NCBI RefSeq assembly: GCF_002091675.1
Contig: NZ_BDAE01000013.1
Location: 1-64,000 of the forward strand
From: Pseudomonas luteola NBRC 103146
Lineage (GTDB): Bacteria; Pseudomonadota; Gammaproteobacteria; Pseudomonadales; Pseudomonadaceae
Reading direction: 5' to 3'
DNA length: 64,000 nt
Made by a program: the position numbers and the translations under genes. Position 1 is the first letter of the stretch. Every line of letters starts with the position of its first letter. Of this stretch, positions 28,591-38,346 are shown piece after piece. The notes below the pieces were generated by a model. It was not told the DNA's origin. It worked only from the letters and a program-made list of their open reading frames with translations, and did no database searches.

Positions 28591-29118
28591 ATGAAGACTT
28601 TTCGTGCTGTCTGCACCGCTGTGATGCTCTCTGGTGTCAGTGGCCTGGCCCTGGCTGATGCGGCTAGCCATGCTGCCCAAGCCGAGCGGTTTCTAAAGCT
28701 GGCCAACGCCGACAAGCTCACTACACCGGTTTATGCCCAAGTGCATGAATTGTTTGATCAGCATTTCGCCCAGGCCAAGGCTCCGAGCAAGAAGGCTGTT
28801 CTTGAAAGCTACATTGCGCGTGCTAATGCAACACTGGACAAGTCGATTGGTTGGGACAAGGTTAAGCCTGATCTGGTCAAACTCTATACTCAGAACTTCA
28901 GTGAAGCCGAGCTGAAAGACTTGATCGACTTCTACCAGTCTCCACTGGGTAAGAAAATGATGAATACGCTACCGCAGATCTCCATGCAGTCTGCCCAGCT
29001 GACCCAGGGCAAGCTCGAGCAGGCAGTTCCCCAGGTCAACAAGCTGCTGAGTGATATGGATAAGGAGCTGGGTGTTAAGCCACAGGCTGCTCCTGAAGGT
29101 AGCGGTTCTAAGAAATAA
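28591..29118 (+). CDS. DUF2059 periplasmic protein
   Basis: A 175-aa exported protein with signal peptide (about 1-23, ending LALADA). The rest is helical and matches DUF2059: AERFLKLANADKL, then SKKAVLESYIARA, then YTQNFSEAELKDLIDFYQSPLG. The start at 28591 has AAAGGATG upstream; an in-frame ATG at 28573 lacks a ribosome site. DUF2059 proteins are widespread in proteobacteria without an assigned function. The bolA gene follows after 13 bp, so they are probably co-transcribed. Confidence 0.85.
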   Translation: MKTFRAVCTAVMLSGVSGLALADAASHAAQAERFLKLANADKLTTPVYAQVHELFDQHFAQAKAPSKKAVLESYIARANATLDKSIGWDKVKPDLVKLYTQNFSEAELKDLIDFYQSPLGKKMMNTLPQISMQSAQLTQGKLEQAVPQVNKLLSDMDKELGVKPQAAPEGSGSKK

Positions 29119-29131
29119 GCGAGACCTATCC

Positions 29132-29446
29132 ATGAGTATGCGCGACCGTATTCTTTCAACGTTAAGCATGCTGCAGCCGCAGCATCTTGATGTTGTTGAC
29201 GAAAGCCACATGCACAGCCGTGGTCAGGAAACCCATTACAAGGCTGTAGTGGTCAGTGAACAATTTGAAGGGTTGAATGCCGTTAAGCGGCATCAGAAGG
29301 TCTACGGGGCGCTGGGTGGGCTGATGGGTGAGTTTCATGCCCTGGCGCTTCATACCTACACACCCGAAGAATGGGCCAGACAAGGAATGGCACCTGAGTC
29401 GCCGACATGTCGCGGTGGCAGCAAGCATGACGGACTGCACGACTAG
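29132..29446 (+). CDS. bolA: BolA-family protein
   Basis: A 104-aa BolA-like protein, a small cytoplasmic class II KH-like fold that binds monothiol glutaredoxins with a shared [2Fe-2S] cluster and affects morphology and stress response. The conserved core is there: VVDESHMHSRGQETHYKAVV with the invariant His, then LNAVKRHQKVYGALG and the HALALHTYTPEEW end. The ATG at 29132 gives the typical start; the open frame further upstream lies inside the DUF2059 gene. Confidence 0.93.
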   Translation: MSMRDRILSTLSMLQPQHLDVVDESHMHSRGQETHYKAVVVSEQFEGLNAVKRHQKVYGALGGLMGEFHALALHTYTPEEWARQGMAPESPTCRGGSKHDGLHD

Positions 29447-29513
29447 AAGTGGCTGTGATCCGCTTGAGGGCTCTGTTCAAGCCCGTCGCGCTTCCTTAGA
29501 CTTGTCGCTCCAG

Positions 29514-29531
29514 CGCCGGCCTTTGCCGGCG
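29514..29531. terminator. Short GC-rich hairpin between bolA and trhO
   Basis: CGCCGGC and GCCGGCG pair around a CTTT loop 67 bp after bolA. The trailing sequence is not T-rich, so terminator function is uncertain. Confidence 0.45.
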
Positions 29532-29583
29532 TTGTGCATTAACCGGTCCGTCCCTTACGAGGACGACCACTGGAGAAGTCGAC

Positions 29584-30534
29584 ATGTCTGGTTCTATTGT
29601 TGTAGCTGCACTGTATAAATTTGTCACCCTTGAAGATTACGTCGAGCGCCGTGAGCCCTTGCTTACTGTCATGTTGGACAATGAGGTAAAGGGCACCCTG
29701 CTACTGGCGCAAGAGGGCATCAATGGCACCATTGCTGGCTCTCGGGCCGGAATTGATGCGGTTCTGGCTTTTTTGAAGGCAGACTCGCGTCTGGTTGATC
29801 TTGAGCACAAGGAATCCTATTGCGATGAGCAGCCGTTCTATCGGACCAAGGTCAAGCTCAAGAAGGAAATTGTTACCTTGGGCGTGCCGGGCGTCGATCC
29901 CAACAAGAAGGTTGGAACCTACGTAGATCCGAAAGACTGGAATGCGCTTATTTCAGACCCTGATGTTGTATTGATTGATACGCGCAATGATTACGAGGTC
30001 GGTATCGGGACCTTTACCAATGCGGTGGATCCCAAGACCAAATCCTTCCGCGAGTTTCCTCAGTATGTCAGGCAGAATTTTGATCCTTCCCGTCATAAAA
30101 AAGTGGCCATGTTCTGCACTGGTGGTATCCGCTGCGAGAAAGCGTCGAGCTTCATGCTCAATGAGGGCTTCGAAGAGGTCTATCATCTTAAGGGTGGTAT
30201 TCTGAAATATCTGGAAGAGGTGCCGCAGGAAGACAGTCTTTGGCAGGGCGACTGTTTTGTGTTCGATAACCGTGTAACGGTCAGGCACGATCTGAGTGAA
30301 GGGGAGTATGATCAGTGTCATGCTTGCCGGACGCCCATATCAGCTGCAGATCGGGAATCTGAGCACTACGTGCCTGGCATTAGCTGCCCTCATTGCTGGG
30401 ACTCATTGCCAGAAAAAACACGTATCAGCGCACGTGAGCGTCAGAAGCAGATTGAGCTGGCCAGGCAGCGGAATCAGCCGCATCCCATTGGCCGGGATCC
30501 CCGACAGGTTTCCAAGCTATCGCAGGAGGCTTGA
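29584..30534 (+). CDS. trhO: tRNA uridine-34 5-hydroxylase TrhO (rhodanese family, YceA)
   Basis: A 316-aa protein matching TrhO, which hydroxylates U34 of tRNA in an oxygen-dependent way, supplying the ho5U that CmoB uses. It has an N-terminal acylphosphatase-like part (about 1-95), a rhodanese domain (about 115-215) with active-loop Cys178 in CTGGIRCE, and a C-terminal Cys-rich tail (CHACRTP and CPHCWD). It is thus functionally linked to cmoAB at the window's left end. Ribosome site GGAGAAG upstream. It is followed by the DsbA-family gene after 3 bp. Confidence 0.93.
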   Translation: MSGSIVVAALYKFVTLEDYVERREPLLTVMLDNEVKGTLLLAQEGINGTIAGSRAGIDAVLAFLKADSRLVDLEHKESYCDEQPFYRTKVKLKKEIVTLGVPGVDPNKKVGTYVDPKDWNALISDPDVVLIDTRNDYEVGIGTFTNAVDPKTKSFREFPQYVRQNFDPSRHKKVAMFCTGGIRCEKASSFMLNEGFEEVYHLKGGILKYLEEVPQEDSLWQGDCFVFDNRVTVRHDLSEGEYDQCHACRTPISAADRESEHYVPGISCPHCWDSLPEKTRISARERQKQIELARQRNQPHPIGRDPRQVSKLSQEA

Positions 30535-30537
30535 CCT

Positions 30538-31170
30538 ATGAAGGCGCGATTGCTCTATGTAATGGATCCTATGTGTTCCTGGTGCTGGGGGTTCGCGCCT
30601 GTCATGGAAGCACTGGCTGAGCAGGCACGTCTCTATGGCGTGCCCATGCATCTTGTCGTAGGTGGGCTGCGTAGAGAGCGAGTCGCCATGGATGCCGCAG
30701 CGCGGGTGCGTACTCTGTCTTATTGGCAAGCAGTCGAGGAAACTACAGGCCAACCCTTCACGGTTGACAATGCGCTGCCTGAAGGCTTTGTCTACGATAC
30801 AGAGCCAGCCTGTCGTGCGCTGGTTGTAGCCAGAGGATTGGATGAGCAGGCGGTATGGCCGCTGGCAAAGCTTATCCAGCGTGCTTTTTATGTAGAAAAC
30901 CGCGATGTTACCCAGCCGGCTGTTCTTGTTGAGATGGCGGAGAAGGCAGGACTGCCTCGCATTGAGTTTGCTCCGGCTTTCGATGCCCCAGAAACAAGAG
31001 CCGCAACCCAGGCGGACTTTGACTGGGCTCTCAATTTAGGCATTGCAGGCTTCCCGACCTTGCTGGCGGAGCGTGAGGGTCAGCTAGCGCTTGTCACCAA
31101 TGGTTATCAGCCCCTCGATAACCTCTCCGAGCTTTTAGACATGTGGTTGGTGCGCGGTACTGAGTTCTAG
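30538..31170 (+). CDS. DsbA-family thioredoxin-like protein
   Basis: A 210-aa cytoplasmic-looking protein (no signal peptide) of the DsbA/FrnE-like group. The CxxC site is CSWC at residues 13-16 in MDPMCSWCWGF, and the cis-Pro loop is GIAGFPTLL near 167-175. It is most similar in style to the DsbA-family proteins often annotated as protein-disulfide isomerase. Ribosome site AGGAGG lies at 10 nt. It is tightly linked to trhO (3-bp gap), suggesting co-transcription. The true substrate is unknown. Confidence 0.85.
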   Translation: MKARLLYVMDPMCSWCWGFAPVMEALAEQARLYGVPMHLVVGGLRRERVAMDAAARVRTLSYWQAVEETTGQPFTVDNALPEGFVYDTEPACRALVVARGLDEQAVWPLAKLIQRAFYVENRDVTQPAVLVEMAEKAGLPRIEFAPAFDAPETRAATQADFDWALNLGIAGFPTLLAEREGQLALVTNGYQPLDNLSELLDMWLVRGTEF

Positions 31171-31245
31171 TCCGCCTATTGTCTTTAAACCCTCATGATC
31201 CCTCGGGGTCTATCAAGGTACGTCCTTGCCTATGGCTATATATCA

Positions 31246-31662
31246 ATGATTAGTATATCCAATACTGTTTCCCTGCCAGATACTGAAGTGGAATTGACGG
31301 CGGTGCGTGCTCAGGGGGCGGGCGGCCAAAATGTAAACAAGGTATCCAGCGCCATTCATTTGCGTTTCGATATCCGGGCTTCGTCGCTCCCGGATTTTTA
31401 TAAGGAAAGGCTGCTGGCTCTGCAGGACACGCGTATTACGCGTGAAGGTGTTGTGGTACTCAAGGCGCAGCAATACAGAACGCAGGAGCAGAACCGTGAA
31501 GATGCATTAACGCGTCTTGCTGAGCTTATTCAGAGTGTTACCCGCGTTCAAAAAACACGCCGCCCAACCAAGCCAACGCTGGCGTCCAAAAAGAGACGAC
31601 TCGAAGGAAAGACCAAGCGCAGTGCAGTCAAGGCAGGGCGTGGCCGGGTTGATTTTTCATAG
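31246..31662 (+). CDS. arfB: Alternative ribosome-rescue factor ArfB (YaeJ/ICT1-like)
   Basis: A 138-aa peptidyl-tRNA hydrolase that frees ribosomes stalled at mRNA ends. The GGQ catalytic loop is present ([19 protein letters not shown] begins near residue 21), and the C-terminus is a long basic tail (KTRRPTKPT, then [11 protein letters not shown]) that enters the empty mRNA channel. I take the ATG at 31246, giving [11 protein letters not shown], over the frame opening at 31195; the ribosome site is weak for both. Length is normal for ArfB. Confidence 0.93.
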   Translation: MISISNTVSLPDTEVELTAVRAQGAGGQNVNKVSSAIHLRFDIRASSLPDFYKERLLALQDTRITREGVVVLKAQQYRTQEQNREDALTRLAELIQSVTRVQKTRRPTKPTLASKKRRLEGKTKRSAVKAGRGRVDFS

Positions 31663-31900
31663 AGGAGCTTGTACGGGCATTTGATGTGTCTGCAGTGTTT
31701 CCTGAGCATGACTCCCTTCTTTTGATGTAAGCCTGCCTTTTTGATGGTAATCAGATTATCTGGCGCCTCGGCTGTCTTTCACCGGGACATCAGCGATTTA
31801 CGTTCCTGTCCATGATCAAGCAGCATCAGTACTGAGATAGCCGTTAAGACCTTTGTCGAATAGTTACCAAGGCGCTCAGCCAGTAAAACGGAACTACAAA

Positions 31901-31908
31901 AACAACAA
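31901..31908 (+). promoter_or_regulatory. Crc/Hfq-type CA motif before acs
   Basis: AACAACAA, within a longer A-rich run that starts near 31894, fits AANAANAA and lies about 10 nt before the ribosome site of the acs start at 31932. Acetyl-CoA synthetase is a known catabolite-repressed gene in Pseudomonas. Confidence 0.6.
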
Positions 31909-31931
31909 ACTTCTCCGTTGAGGTAACCGCC

Positions 31932-33893
31932 ATGAGTGCCGCATCCCTCTATCCCGTACGTCCTGAAGTAGCCGCCCTGACGCTGACTGATGACGCTAGC
32001 TATAAGGCTCTATATCAGAAGTCCGTGATTAATCCAGACGGATTCTGGCGGGAGCAGGCCCAGCGGATCAGCTGGACAAAGCCATTTACTCGCGTCAAAC
32101 AAACTTCATTTGACGATCACCATGTCGATATCAAGTGGTTTGCCGATGGAACGTTGAACGCGTCTTACAATTGCCTTGATCGCCATCTCGAAACGCGGGG
32201 TGATCAAGTGGCTATTATCTGGGAGGGCGATGATCCTTCTGAGCATCGTCACATTACCTATCGTGAATTGCACGAAGAGGTCTGCAAGTTTGCTAACGCA
32301 CTGCGTGGCCAGGATGTACACCGTGGTGACGTAGTCACCATCTATATGCCAATGATTCCAGAAGCAGTGGTGGCCATGTTGGCGTGCGCTCGCATCGGTG
32401 CGGTGCATTCTGTCGTCTTCGGCGGCTTTTCTCCCGAGTCATTAGCGGGTCGTATCAGTGACTGTCGCTCTAAAGTCATCATCACTGCGGACGAGGGTGT
32501 CCGAGGCGGCAAGAAAACACCTCTGAAAGCCAACGTTGACGAGGCCTTGACCAATCCGGATACATGCTGTGTTCGTAAGGTCATTGTATGCAAGCGTACG
32601 GGTGCCCCCATTGCCTGGCATGCGCACCGCGACGTCTGGTATCACGACGTAACTCAGGTTGCCTCCGCGCACTGCGAGCCCAAGGAGATGGATGCCGAGG
32701 CGCCACTGTTCATCCTGTATACCTCAGGCTCTACCGGTAAACCCAAGGGCGTCATGCATACTACTGGCGGCTATATGGTTTATGCGTCACTCACGCATGA
32801 GCGGGTGTTCGACTATAAGCCAGGCGAGGTTTATTGGTGTACGGCTGATGTAGGCTGGATTACCGGTCATAGCTACATTGTCTACGGGCCTTTAGCCAAT
32901 GGGGCTACCACATTATTGTTCGAAGGGGTCCCCAACTACCCGGACGTAACCCGTGTCGCCCAGATTATCGACAAGCATCAGGTAAATATTCTGTATACCG
33001 CTCCGACGGCTATCCGGGCGATGATGGCCCAGGGGGATGCGGCTGTTCGAGGGGCCGATGGTAAAAGTCTGCGCCTGCTGGGGTCAGTAGGTGAGCCGAT
33101 CAACCCTGAGGCGTGGCACTGGTACTACAAAACCGTAGGACAAGAGCGTTGCCCGGTTGTTGATACCTGGTGGCAGACCGAGACGGGCGGAATTCTGATC
33201 AGTCCATTGCCTGGCGCTACGGCCTTGAAGCCTGGCTCCGCCACACGGCCTTTCTTTGGTGTTCAGCCAGCACTTGTCGATAATGAAGGCAATATCATTG
33301 AAGGGGCTGCGGAGGGCAATCTGGTTATTCTAGATTCCTGGCCGGGACAGGCGCGCACGATCTACGGTGACCACGATCGTTTCGTGGATACCTATTTCAA
33401 GACATTCAAGGGTATGTATTTCACCGGGGACGGCGCCCGTCGTGACGAGGATGGTTATTACTGGATTACCGGTCGCGTTGATGATGTCCTTAATGTTTCG
33501 GGACACCGCATGGGTACGGCAGAGATTGAAAGCTCAATGGTTGCACATCCCAAGGTGGCCGAAGCTGCTGTGGTAGGAATGCCTCACGATCTCAAAGGGC
33601 AGGGGATCTATGTTTACGTTACCCTCAACTCAGGTGAAGAGCCTTCGGAAGCGTTACGTCAAGAGCTCAAGCAGTGGGTGCGTAAGGATATAGGGCCTAT
33701 TGCAACGCCTGACATCATTCAGTGGGCGCCGGGGCTGCCCAAAACACGCTCCGGAAAAATCATGCGTCGGATCCTGCGCAAGATTGCTGTAGGTGAATAT
33801 GACGCGTTGGGCGACATTTCAACCTTAGCCGATCCAGGTGTTGTTCAGCAGCTTGTTGATACCCATCGTGGCATGACTCAGGCTGTAGCATGA
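31932..33893 (+). CDS. acs: Acetyl-CoA synthetase
   Basis: A 653-aa AMP-forming acetyl-CoA synthetase that activates acetate. The signature [12 protein letters not shown] (P-loop) is near 263-275, the WWQTETG adenylate motif near 413-420, and the catalytic, acetylation-controlled lysine is Lys609 in TRSGKIMRR, the same number as in Salmonella Acs. The opening [14 protein letters not shown] is typical of Pseudomonas. The start follows a TTGAGG ribosome site. Regulation by Crc/Hfq is likely from the CA motif upstream; a strong terminator follows. Confidence 0.97.
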   Translation: MSAASLYPVRPEVAALTLTDDASYKALYQKSVINPDGFWREQAQRISWTKPFTRVKQTSFDDHHVDIKWFADGTLNASYNCLDRHLETRGDQVAIIWEGDDPSEHRHITYRELHEEVCKFANALRGQDVHRGDVVTIYMPMIPEAVVAMLACARIGAVHSVVFGGFSPESLAGRISDCRSKVIITADEGVRGGKKTPLKANVDEALTNPDTCCVRKVIVCKRTGAPIAWHAHRDVWYHDVTQVASAHCEPKEMDAEAPLFILYTSGSTGKPKGVMHTTGGYMVYASLTHERVFDYKPGEVYWCTADVGWITGHSYIVYGPLANGATTLLFEGVPNYPDVTRVAQIIDKHQVNILYTAPTAIRAMMAQGDAAVRGADGKSLRLLGSVGEPINPEAWHWYYKTVGQERCPVVDTWWQTETGGILISPLPGATALKPGSATRPFFGVQPALVDNEGNIIEGAAEGNLVILDSWPGQARTIYGDHDRFVDTYFKTFKGMYFTGDGARRDEDGYYWITGRVDDVLNVSGHRMGTAEIESSMVAHPKVAEAAVVGMPHDLKGQGIYVYVTLNSGEEPSEALRQELKQWVRKDIGPIATPDIIQWAPGLPKTRSGKIMRRILRKIAVGEYDALGDISTLADPGVVQQLVDTHRGMTQAVA

Positions 33894-33907
33894 GTACGTA
33901 ACAACGG

Positions 33908-33957
33908 ATGCGCCGAAATGAGGCCATGAGTAACATCTAGGCTTCATTTCGGCGCAT
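33908..33957 (+). terminator. Long-stem terminator after acs
   Basis: An 18-bp stem, ATGCGCCGAAATGAGGCC pairing with GGCTTCATTTCGGCGCAT with one G-U pair and a 14-nt loop, starts 15 bases after the acs stop and is followed by a T/C-rich run. Confidence 0.8.
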
Positions 33958-34288
33958 TCTCTCTTCCCTGGCTCTACACGAATTGAGCTAAGCAGCGGTT
34001 TCATAAGGAAATATTGTCCTTGGGCGCGCTTATTGCTTCGTATATCTATTTTTAATTTTTTTCAAGCATGCTATCGTATAGCCTGTCAAGACTGTTTAGG
34101 TCTGTCTAAAACCCTTCTGTAATTACTTGTCGCATAGACGAAATAACCCTTACTAGGCTGCCGCTAGAATGCCGCTACCCACGCTGCTGCATTGCTGGTG
34201 CCATGCATGTGCATAGAGTATTGCCATGCGTATTGGTAGCCTGGGCTATTAACTAACGTCCGCAGCCCATTCCTTCGTAGGAGCTTGC
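33958..34288. other. Promoter region of the aot-argR operon
   Basis: 331 bases between the acs terminator and aotJ. It is AT-rich around 34040-34080. It contains the candidate ArgR half-site listed separately and two nearby TGCCGC copies (about 34160-34178). No gene seen. Confidence 0.55.
34128..34148 (+). promoter_or_regulatory. Candidate ArgR half-site upstream of aotJ
   Basis: TGTCGC, then 8 bases, AA, then 5 bases, fits the TGTCGC-N8-AA-N5 half-site reported for the AraC-type ArgR of P. aeruginosa, which controls its own aot operon. The second direct half-site expected 21 bp away is not clear, so the site may be degenerate. Confidence 0.5.
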
Positions 34289-35068
34289 ATGAAAAAGCTG
34301 GCATTGCTTGGCGCTCTCGCGCTGTCTGTCCTCACCAACGTATCTGTAGCGGCCGATGGCAAGCCGGTTCGCATCGGAATTGAAGCAGCGTATCCGCCCT
34401 TTGCCTCGAAAGCAGCCGACGGCAGCATCGTGGGTTTTGACTATGACATCGGTAACGCGCTGTGTGCTGAAATGAAGGTCAAGTGCCAGTGGGTTGAGCA
34501 GGAGTTTGATGGTCTTATCCCTGCACTCAAAGTACGCAAGATCGACATGATCCTGTCATCGATGTCCATCACCGATGAACGTAAGCGTTCCGTTGACTTC
34601 ACCAATAAGTATTACAATTCGCCAGCTAAGCTGGTGATGAAGGAAGGCGCTCAGGTCAACGATATCAAGACTGACCTGAAGGGTAAGAAGCTGGGTGTAC
34701 AGCGTGGCAGTATTCATGACCGCTTTGCTACCGAGGTACTGGAGCCTGCCGGCGTGAGCATCACCCGCTATAGCTCTCAGAATGAAATCTATCTTGATCT
34801 GACCGCGGGCCGTCTCGACGGCACATTGGCCGATGCTACCTTATTGGACGACGGCTTCCTGAAAACCGATGCAGGCAAAGGGTTTGCCTTTACCGGGCCT
34901 GACTTCAATGATTCCAAGTATTTTGGCGAAGGTATCGGTATCGCTGTACGCAAGAACGACGGTGAGCTGAAAGAAAAGTTGAACACTGCAATCAGCACCA
35001 TTCGCGAGAACGGTACGTATAAGAAAATTCAGGACAAATACTTTAATTTCAATATTTACGGAAATTAA
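34289..35068 (+). CDS. aotJ: Arginine/ornithine ABC transporter substrate-binding protein AotJ
   Basis: A 259-aa periplasmic binding protein of the Lys/Arg/Orn family, with signal peptide to about residue 21 (SVAADG). It has the family front [15 protein letters not shown] (written [11 protein letters not shown]), [14 protein letters not shown] and the [20 protein letters not shown] region. Ribosome site AGGAGC at 6 nt. It is the first gene of the aotJ-aotQ-aotM-aotP-argR unit and probably activated by ArgR with arginine. Confidence 0.94.
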   Translation: MKKLALLGALALSVLTNVSVAADGKPVRIGIEAAYPPFASKAADGSIVGFDYDIGNALCAEMKVKCQWVEQEFDGLIPALKVRKIDMILSSMSITDERKRSVDFTNKYYNSPAKLVMKEGAQVNDIKTDLKGKKLGVQRGSIHDRFATEVLEPAGVSITRYSSQNEIYLDLTAGRLDGTLADATLLDDGFLKTDAGKGFAFTGPDFNDSKYFGEGIGIAVRKNDGELKEKLNTAISTIRENGTYKKIQDKYFNFNIYGN

Positions 35069-35158
35069 CGAATCCTGATGAGGCGTGGTGGCTTCACTGC
35101 CATCGCGCCTGTTTTGTATCTGGGCGCTTGATTTTGTTGCGCTGAGGAGTTGTCCACT

Positions 35159-35848
35159 ATGCTCAACGGCTACGGGGCGAATATTGTCGATGGTGCCTGG
35201 CTTACCATACAGCTGGCCCTGATATCCATGGTGTTGGCCTGCGGCCTGGGTCTGGCTGGCGCTGCCTTTCGCCTTTCACCGGTACGCTGGCTGGCTTGGC
35301 TGGGCGATCTGTATTCGACAGTCATCCGGGGAATTCCCGACCTGGTATTGATTCTGCTGATCTTCTACGGTGGTCAGGATTTGATCAATCGTCTGGCTCC
35401 TATGGTGGGGTATGACGATTACATAGATATCAATCCGTTTGCAGCAGGTGTTTTTACTCTGGGTTTCATCTTCGGCGCATATTTGTCCGAAACCTTTCGA
35501 GGCGCTTTTTTGGGTATTCCAAAAGGGCAGGCTGAAGCGGGTGTTGCCTATGGCATGAGCGGCATCCAGGTATTTTTCCGAATTCTTGTCCCGCAAATGA
35601 TTCGACTGGCCATCCCTGGATTTACCAATAATTGGTTAGTACTGACCAAGGCAACCGCGCTGATCTCTCTGGTGGGACTGCAGGACATGATGTTCAAGGC
35701 CAAGCAGGCGGCCGATGCTACCCGCGAGCCCTTCACGTTTTACGTGGCTGTTGCGGCGCTTTATCTGATTATCACCAGCGTGTCGCTTCTGTTGTTGAGG
35801 CTGGTTGAAAGACGTTATTCCGCAGGCGTTAAGGTGGCTGACCTATGA
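35159..35848 (+). CDS. aotQ: Arginine/ornithine ABC transporter permease AotQ
   Basis: A 229-aa inner-membrane permease of the HisQ type with five or so transmembrane helices. The EAA loop is visible near GIPKGQAEAGVAYGMSGIQVF. The ATG at 35159 has GAGGAG at about 10 nt; the TTG three codons before it would sit on top of the ribosome site. It overlaps aotM by 4 bp (ATGA). Confidence 0.94.
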   Translation: MLNGYGANIVDGAWLTIQLALISMVLACGLGLAGAAFRLSPVRWLAWLGDLYSTVIRGIPDLVLILLIFYGGQDLINRLAPMVGYDDYIDINPFAAGVFTLGFIFGAYLSETFRGAFLGIPKGQAEAGVAYGMSGIQVFFRILVPQMIRLAIPGFTNNWLVLTKATALISLVGLQDMMFKAKQAADATREPFTFYVAVAALYLIITSVSLLLLRLVERRYSAGVKVADL

Positions 35849-36543
35849 TCTTTGACTACAACGTCATCTGGGAAAATTTGCCGCTTTATTTTAACGGGCT
35901 TCTGGTTACCTTGAAGTTGCTGGCTGTTTCTCTGGTCATTGGGCTGGCCGCTGCCATCCCGCTGGCGTTTATGCGGGTATCCAAGCGTATTCTGATCAAT
36001 TTTCCTGCCTGGCTTTACACGTATGTAATTCGAGGAACACCAGGCTTGGTGCAGCTTTTCCTGATCTATTACGGCTTGGCTCAATTCGAGGTGATAAGGG
36101 AAAGCTGGCTCTGGCCTTGGCTCTCGAACGCCACGTTTTGTGCATGCCTGGCCTTTGCCATCAACACGAGCGCTTATACCGCCGAGATCATTGCGGGTAG
36201 CTTGAAGGCAACGCCGCACGGTGAGATCGAGGCGGCTCAGGCGATGGGAATGTCCCGTTCGCTCATGTATCGGCGGATCGTATTACCTTCTGCATTGCGT
36301 CGCGCACTGCCTCAGTACAGCAATGAGGTCATCATGATGCTGCAGACGACTAGTCTGGCCTCGATCGTAACCCTGGTCGACATTACCGGCGCAGCCCGTA
36401 CAGTCAATTCCCAGTTTTATCTGCCTTTCGAGGCCTATGTCACCGCCGGCGTGTTCTACCTTGCGCTGACGTTTATTCTGGTCCGGCTATTCAAACTGGC
36501 CGAGCGGCACTGGCTCGCCTATCTGGCGCCTCGTAAACATTAA
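35845..36543 (+). CDS. aotM: Arginine/ornithine ABC transporter permease AotM
   Basis: A 232-aa HisM-type permease, partner of AotQ. It has YVIRGTPGLVQLFLIYYGL, the hallmark of polar amino acid permeases, and the EAA loop TPHGEIEAAQAMGMSRSL. The ATGA overlap with aotQ shows coupling. In P. aeruginosa an extra gene (aotO) is reported before aotP; here only 57 bp separate aotM and aotP, so aotO is absent. Confidence 0.94.
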   Translation: MIFDYNVIWENLPLYFNGLLVTLKLLAVSLVIGLAAAIPLAFMRVSKRILINFPAWLYTYVIRGTPGLVQLFLIYYGLAQFEVIRESWLWPWLSNATFCACLAFAINTSAYTAEIIAGSLKATPHGEIEAAQAMGMSRSLMYRRIVLPSALRRALPQYSNEVIMMLQTTSLASIVTLVDITGAARTVNSQFYLPFEAYVTAGVFYLALTFILVRLFKLAERHWLAYLAPRKH

Positions 36544-36600
36544 ATATCGAGTACGAGCCGGGGCCTGTGCACTGGCTAGACTAATCAAGGCTTTGAAACC

Positions 36601-37365
36601 ATGTTCAAACTTGAAATACAGGATCTACACAAGCGTTACGGTGATCATGAGGTGATCAAGGGGGTTTCGCTTGCGGCCAAGGCCGGCGATGTCATCAGTA
36701 TCATCGGCTCCAGCGGTTCGGGTAAATCGACGTTGCTACGTTGCATCAATATGCTGGAACAGCCCCATGCGGGCAAAATCCTGCTTAATGGTGAAGAGCT
36801 CAAGCTGCAGTCTACCAAGCAGGGTGCGCTCAAGGCGGCAGATCCCAAGCAGCTGCAGAAGATGCGCTCGCGCTTGGCGATGGTGTTTCAGCATTTCAAT
36901 CTATGGTCACATATGACGGTGATGCAGAACGTGATCGAGGCGCCAATTCATGTATTGGGTGTTCCCAAGGCTAAAGCCATCGAGCGAGCTGAGCGTTATC
37001 TGGCCAAGGTCGGGGTATCTCATCGTAAGGATGCATACCCTGCCCATATGTCGGGAGGCGAGCAGCAACGTGTAGCAATAGCTCGCGCGCTGGCCATGGA
37101 GCCTGAAGTTATGCTGTTTGATGAACCTACCTCTGCGCTGGATCCTGAGCTGGTAGGAGAGGTGCTCAAGGTGATGCGTGATCTGGCGCTTGAAGGGCGT
37201 ACCATGGTGGTGGTTACCCATGAGATGGGCTTTGCCAGAGAGGTCTCCAATCAGGTTATCTTTCTGCATCAGGGGCGCGTCGAGGAGTCTGGCAATCCTC
37301 GTGAAGTTTTGGCTAATCCGAGCAGTGTGCGACTACAACAATTCCTGTCTGGCAGCTTGAAATAA
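36601..37365 (+). CDS. aotP: Arginine/ornithine ABC transporter ATP-binding protein AotP
   Basis: A 254-aa ABC ATPase of the HisP type. Walker [10 protein letters not shown] is near residues 38-46, the signature [16 protein letters not shown] near 150-165, Walker [15 protein letters not shown] near 169-182, and the switch His in VVTHEMGFA. It energises uptake through AotQM with AotJ. argR follows after 3 bp. Confidence 0.96.
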   Translation: MFKLEIQDLHKRYGDHEVIKGVSLAAKAGDVISIIGSSGSGKSTLLRCINMLEQPHAGKILLNGEELKLQSTKQGALKAADPKQLQKMRSRLAMVFQHFNLWSHMTVMQNVIEAPIHVLGVPKAKAIERAERYLAKVGVSHRKDAYPAHMSGGEQQRVAIARALAMEPEVMLFDEPTSALDPELVGEVLKVMRDLALEGRTMVVVTHEMGFAREVSNQVIFLHQGRVEESGNPREVLANPSSVRLQQFLSGSLK

Positions 37366-37368
37366 CAT

Positions 37369-38328
37369 ATGGCCATTCGTATAGGCTTTTTGATTTGGCC
37401 CGAAACCCGCCCTTTGACGGTAGCCCTGGCCGAAGAAGCCTTTCGAGTGGCTAGACGGCAGCAGGCCAGCGCTGAATACGTGCTTGAATTGATACGCATC
37501 GATCAGGCCGAGCAGCGCTTGACGCATATCTCCTGGCCCGCTCAACTGGAGCACTTCCAAAGAGTGTTTTTGTTGGCGGATGAGATTCCGCAATCACTCT
37601 CGGTCCCGCTGAGTACGGCGCTAAAGCAGTGCGCTCGATCCGGAGTGCAGGTAGGGGCTATTTCAGCAGGCGTATTTCCGCTGGCGCAGTCAGGTCTGCT
37701 TGACGGGTACCGCGCTGCGGTGCACTGGCGCTGGCTGGATGATTTCACAGAGCAGTATCCCAAGGTTATCGCAACTAATCATCTGTTTGAGTGGGACCGT
37801 GACCGGCTCTCTGCCTGTGGCGGTCTGGCTATCCTGGACATGGTCTTGTCCATGCTGAGCCATGACCATGGGGCGGACCTGGCTGGTGTTGTTTCGGAAG
37901 AGCTGGTTGTCGAGCGAATCCGCGAGGGTAATGAACGCCAGCGAATCCCACTGAAAAACCGGCTGGGCTCCAGTCATCCGAAGCTGACCCAGGCAGTGAT
38001 GCTCATGGAGGCTAATATTGAAGAGCCGCTTACCACTGATGAAATTGCGCAGCATGTCTGCGTGTCACGTCGTCAGCTTGAGCGCATTTTCAAGCAGTAC
38101 CTGTCACGTGTGCCAAGCCAATACTATCTGGAGCTTCGGCTGAATCGGGCACGCAAGATGCTGATGCAGACCAGCAAATCCATTATTCAAATTGGGCTGT
38201 CGTGCGGTTTTTCGTCGGGGCCTCATTTCTCCAGCGCCTATCGAAATTTCTTTGGTGTGACGCCGCGTGATGATCGTAATCAGCGGCGTGGTGCAGGACC
38301 GGATGTCGCGGTTGTTACCGAACGTTGA
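37369..38328 (+). CDS. argR: AraC-family arginine-responsive regulator ArgR
   Basis: A 319-aa regulator with an N-terminal DJ-1/PfpI-like glutamine-amidotransferase-fold domain (about 1-185), which senses arginine in Pseudomonas ArgR, and a C-terminal AraC helix-turn-helix domain (about 205-300): ITTDEIAQHVCVSRRQLERIF is represented by DEIAQHVCVSRRQLER, and GLSCGFSSGPHFSSAYRNFFG by GFSSGPHFSSAYR. It is the last gene of the aot operon, as in P. aeruginosa, giving autoregulation. It is unrelated to the E. coli ArgR repressor. Confidence 0.93.
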   Translation: MAIRIGFLIWPETRPLTVALAEEAFRVARRQQASAEYVLELIRIDQAEQRLTHISWPAQLEHFQRVFLLADEIPQSLSVPLSTALKQCARSGVQVGAISAGVFPLAQSGLLDGYRAAVHWRWLDDFTEQYPKVIATNHLFEWDRDRLSACGGLAILDMVLSMLSHDHGADLAGVVSEELVVERIREGNERQRIPLKNRLGSSHPKLTQAVMLMEANIEEPLTTDEIAQHVCVSRRQLERIFKQYLSRVPSQYYLELRLNRARKMLMQTSKSIIQIGLSCGFSSGPHFSSAYRNFFGVTPRDDRNQRRGAGPDVAVVTER

Positions 38329-38346
38329 GCCGGGGCTTGGGCTTGC

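Noticed and set aside
29514-29531. Hairpin between bolA and trhO as an insertion or REP element
   Set aside because: It is a single short GC hairpin; no second copy was noticed in the window.
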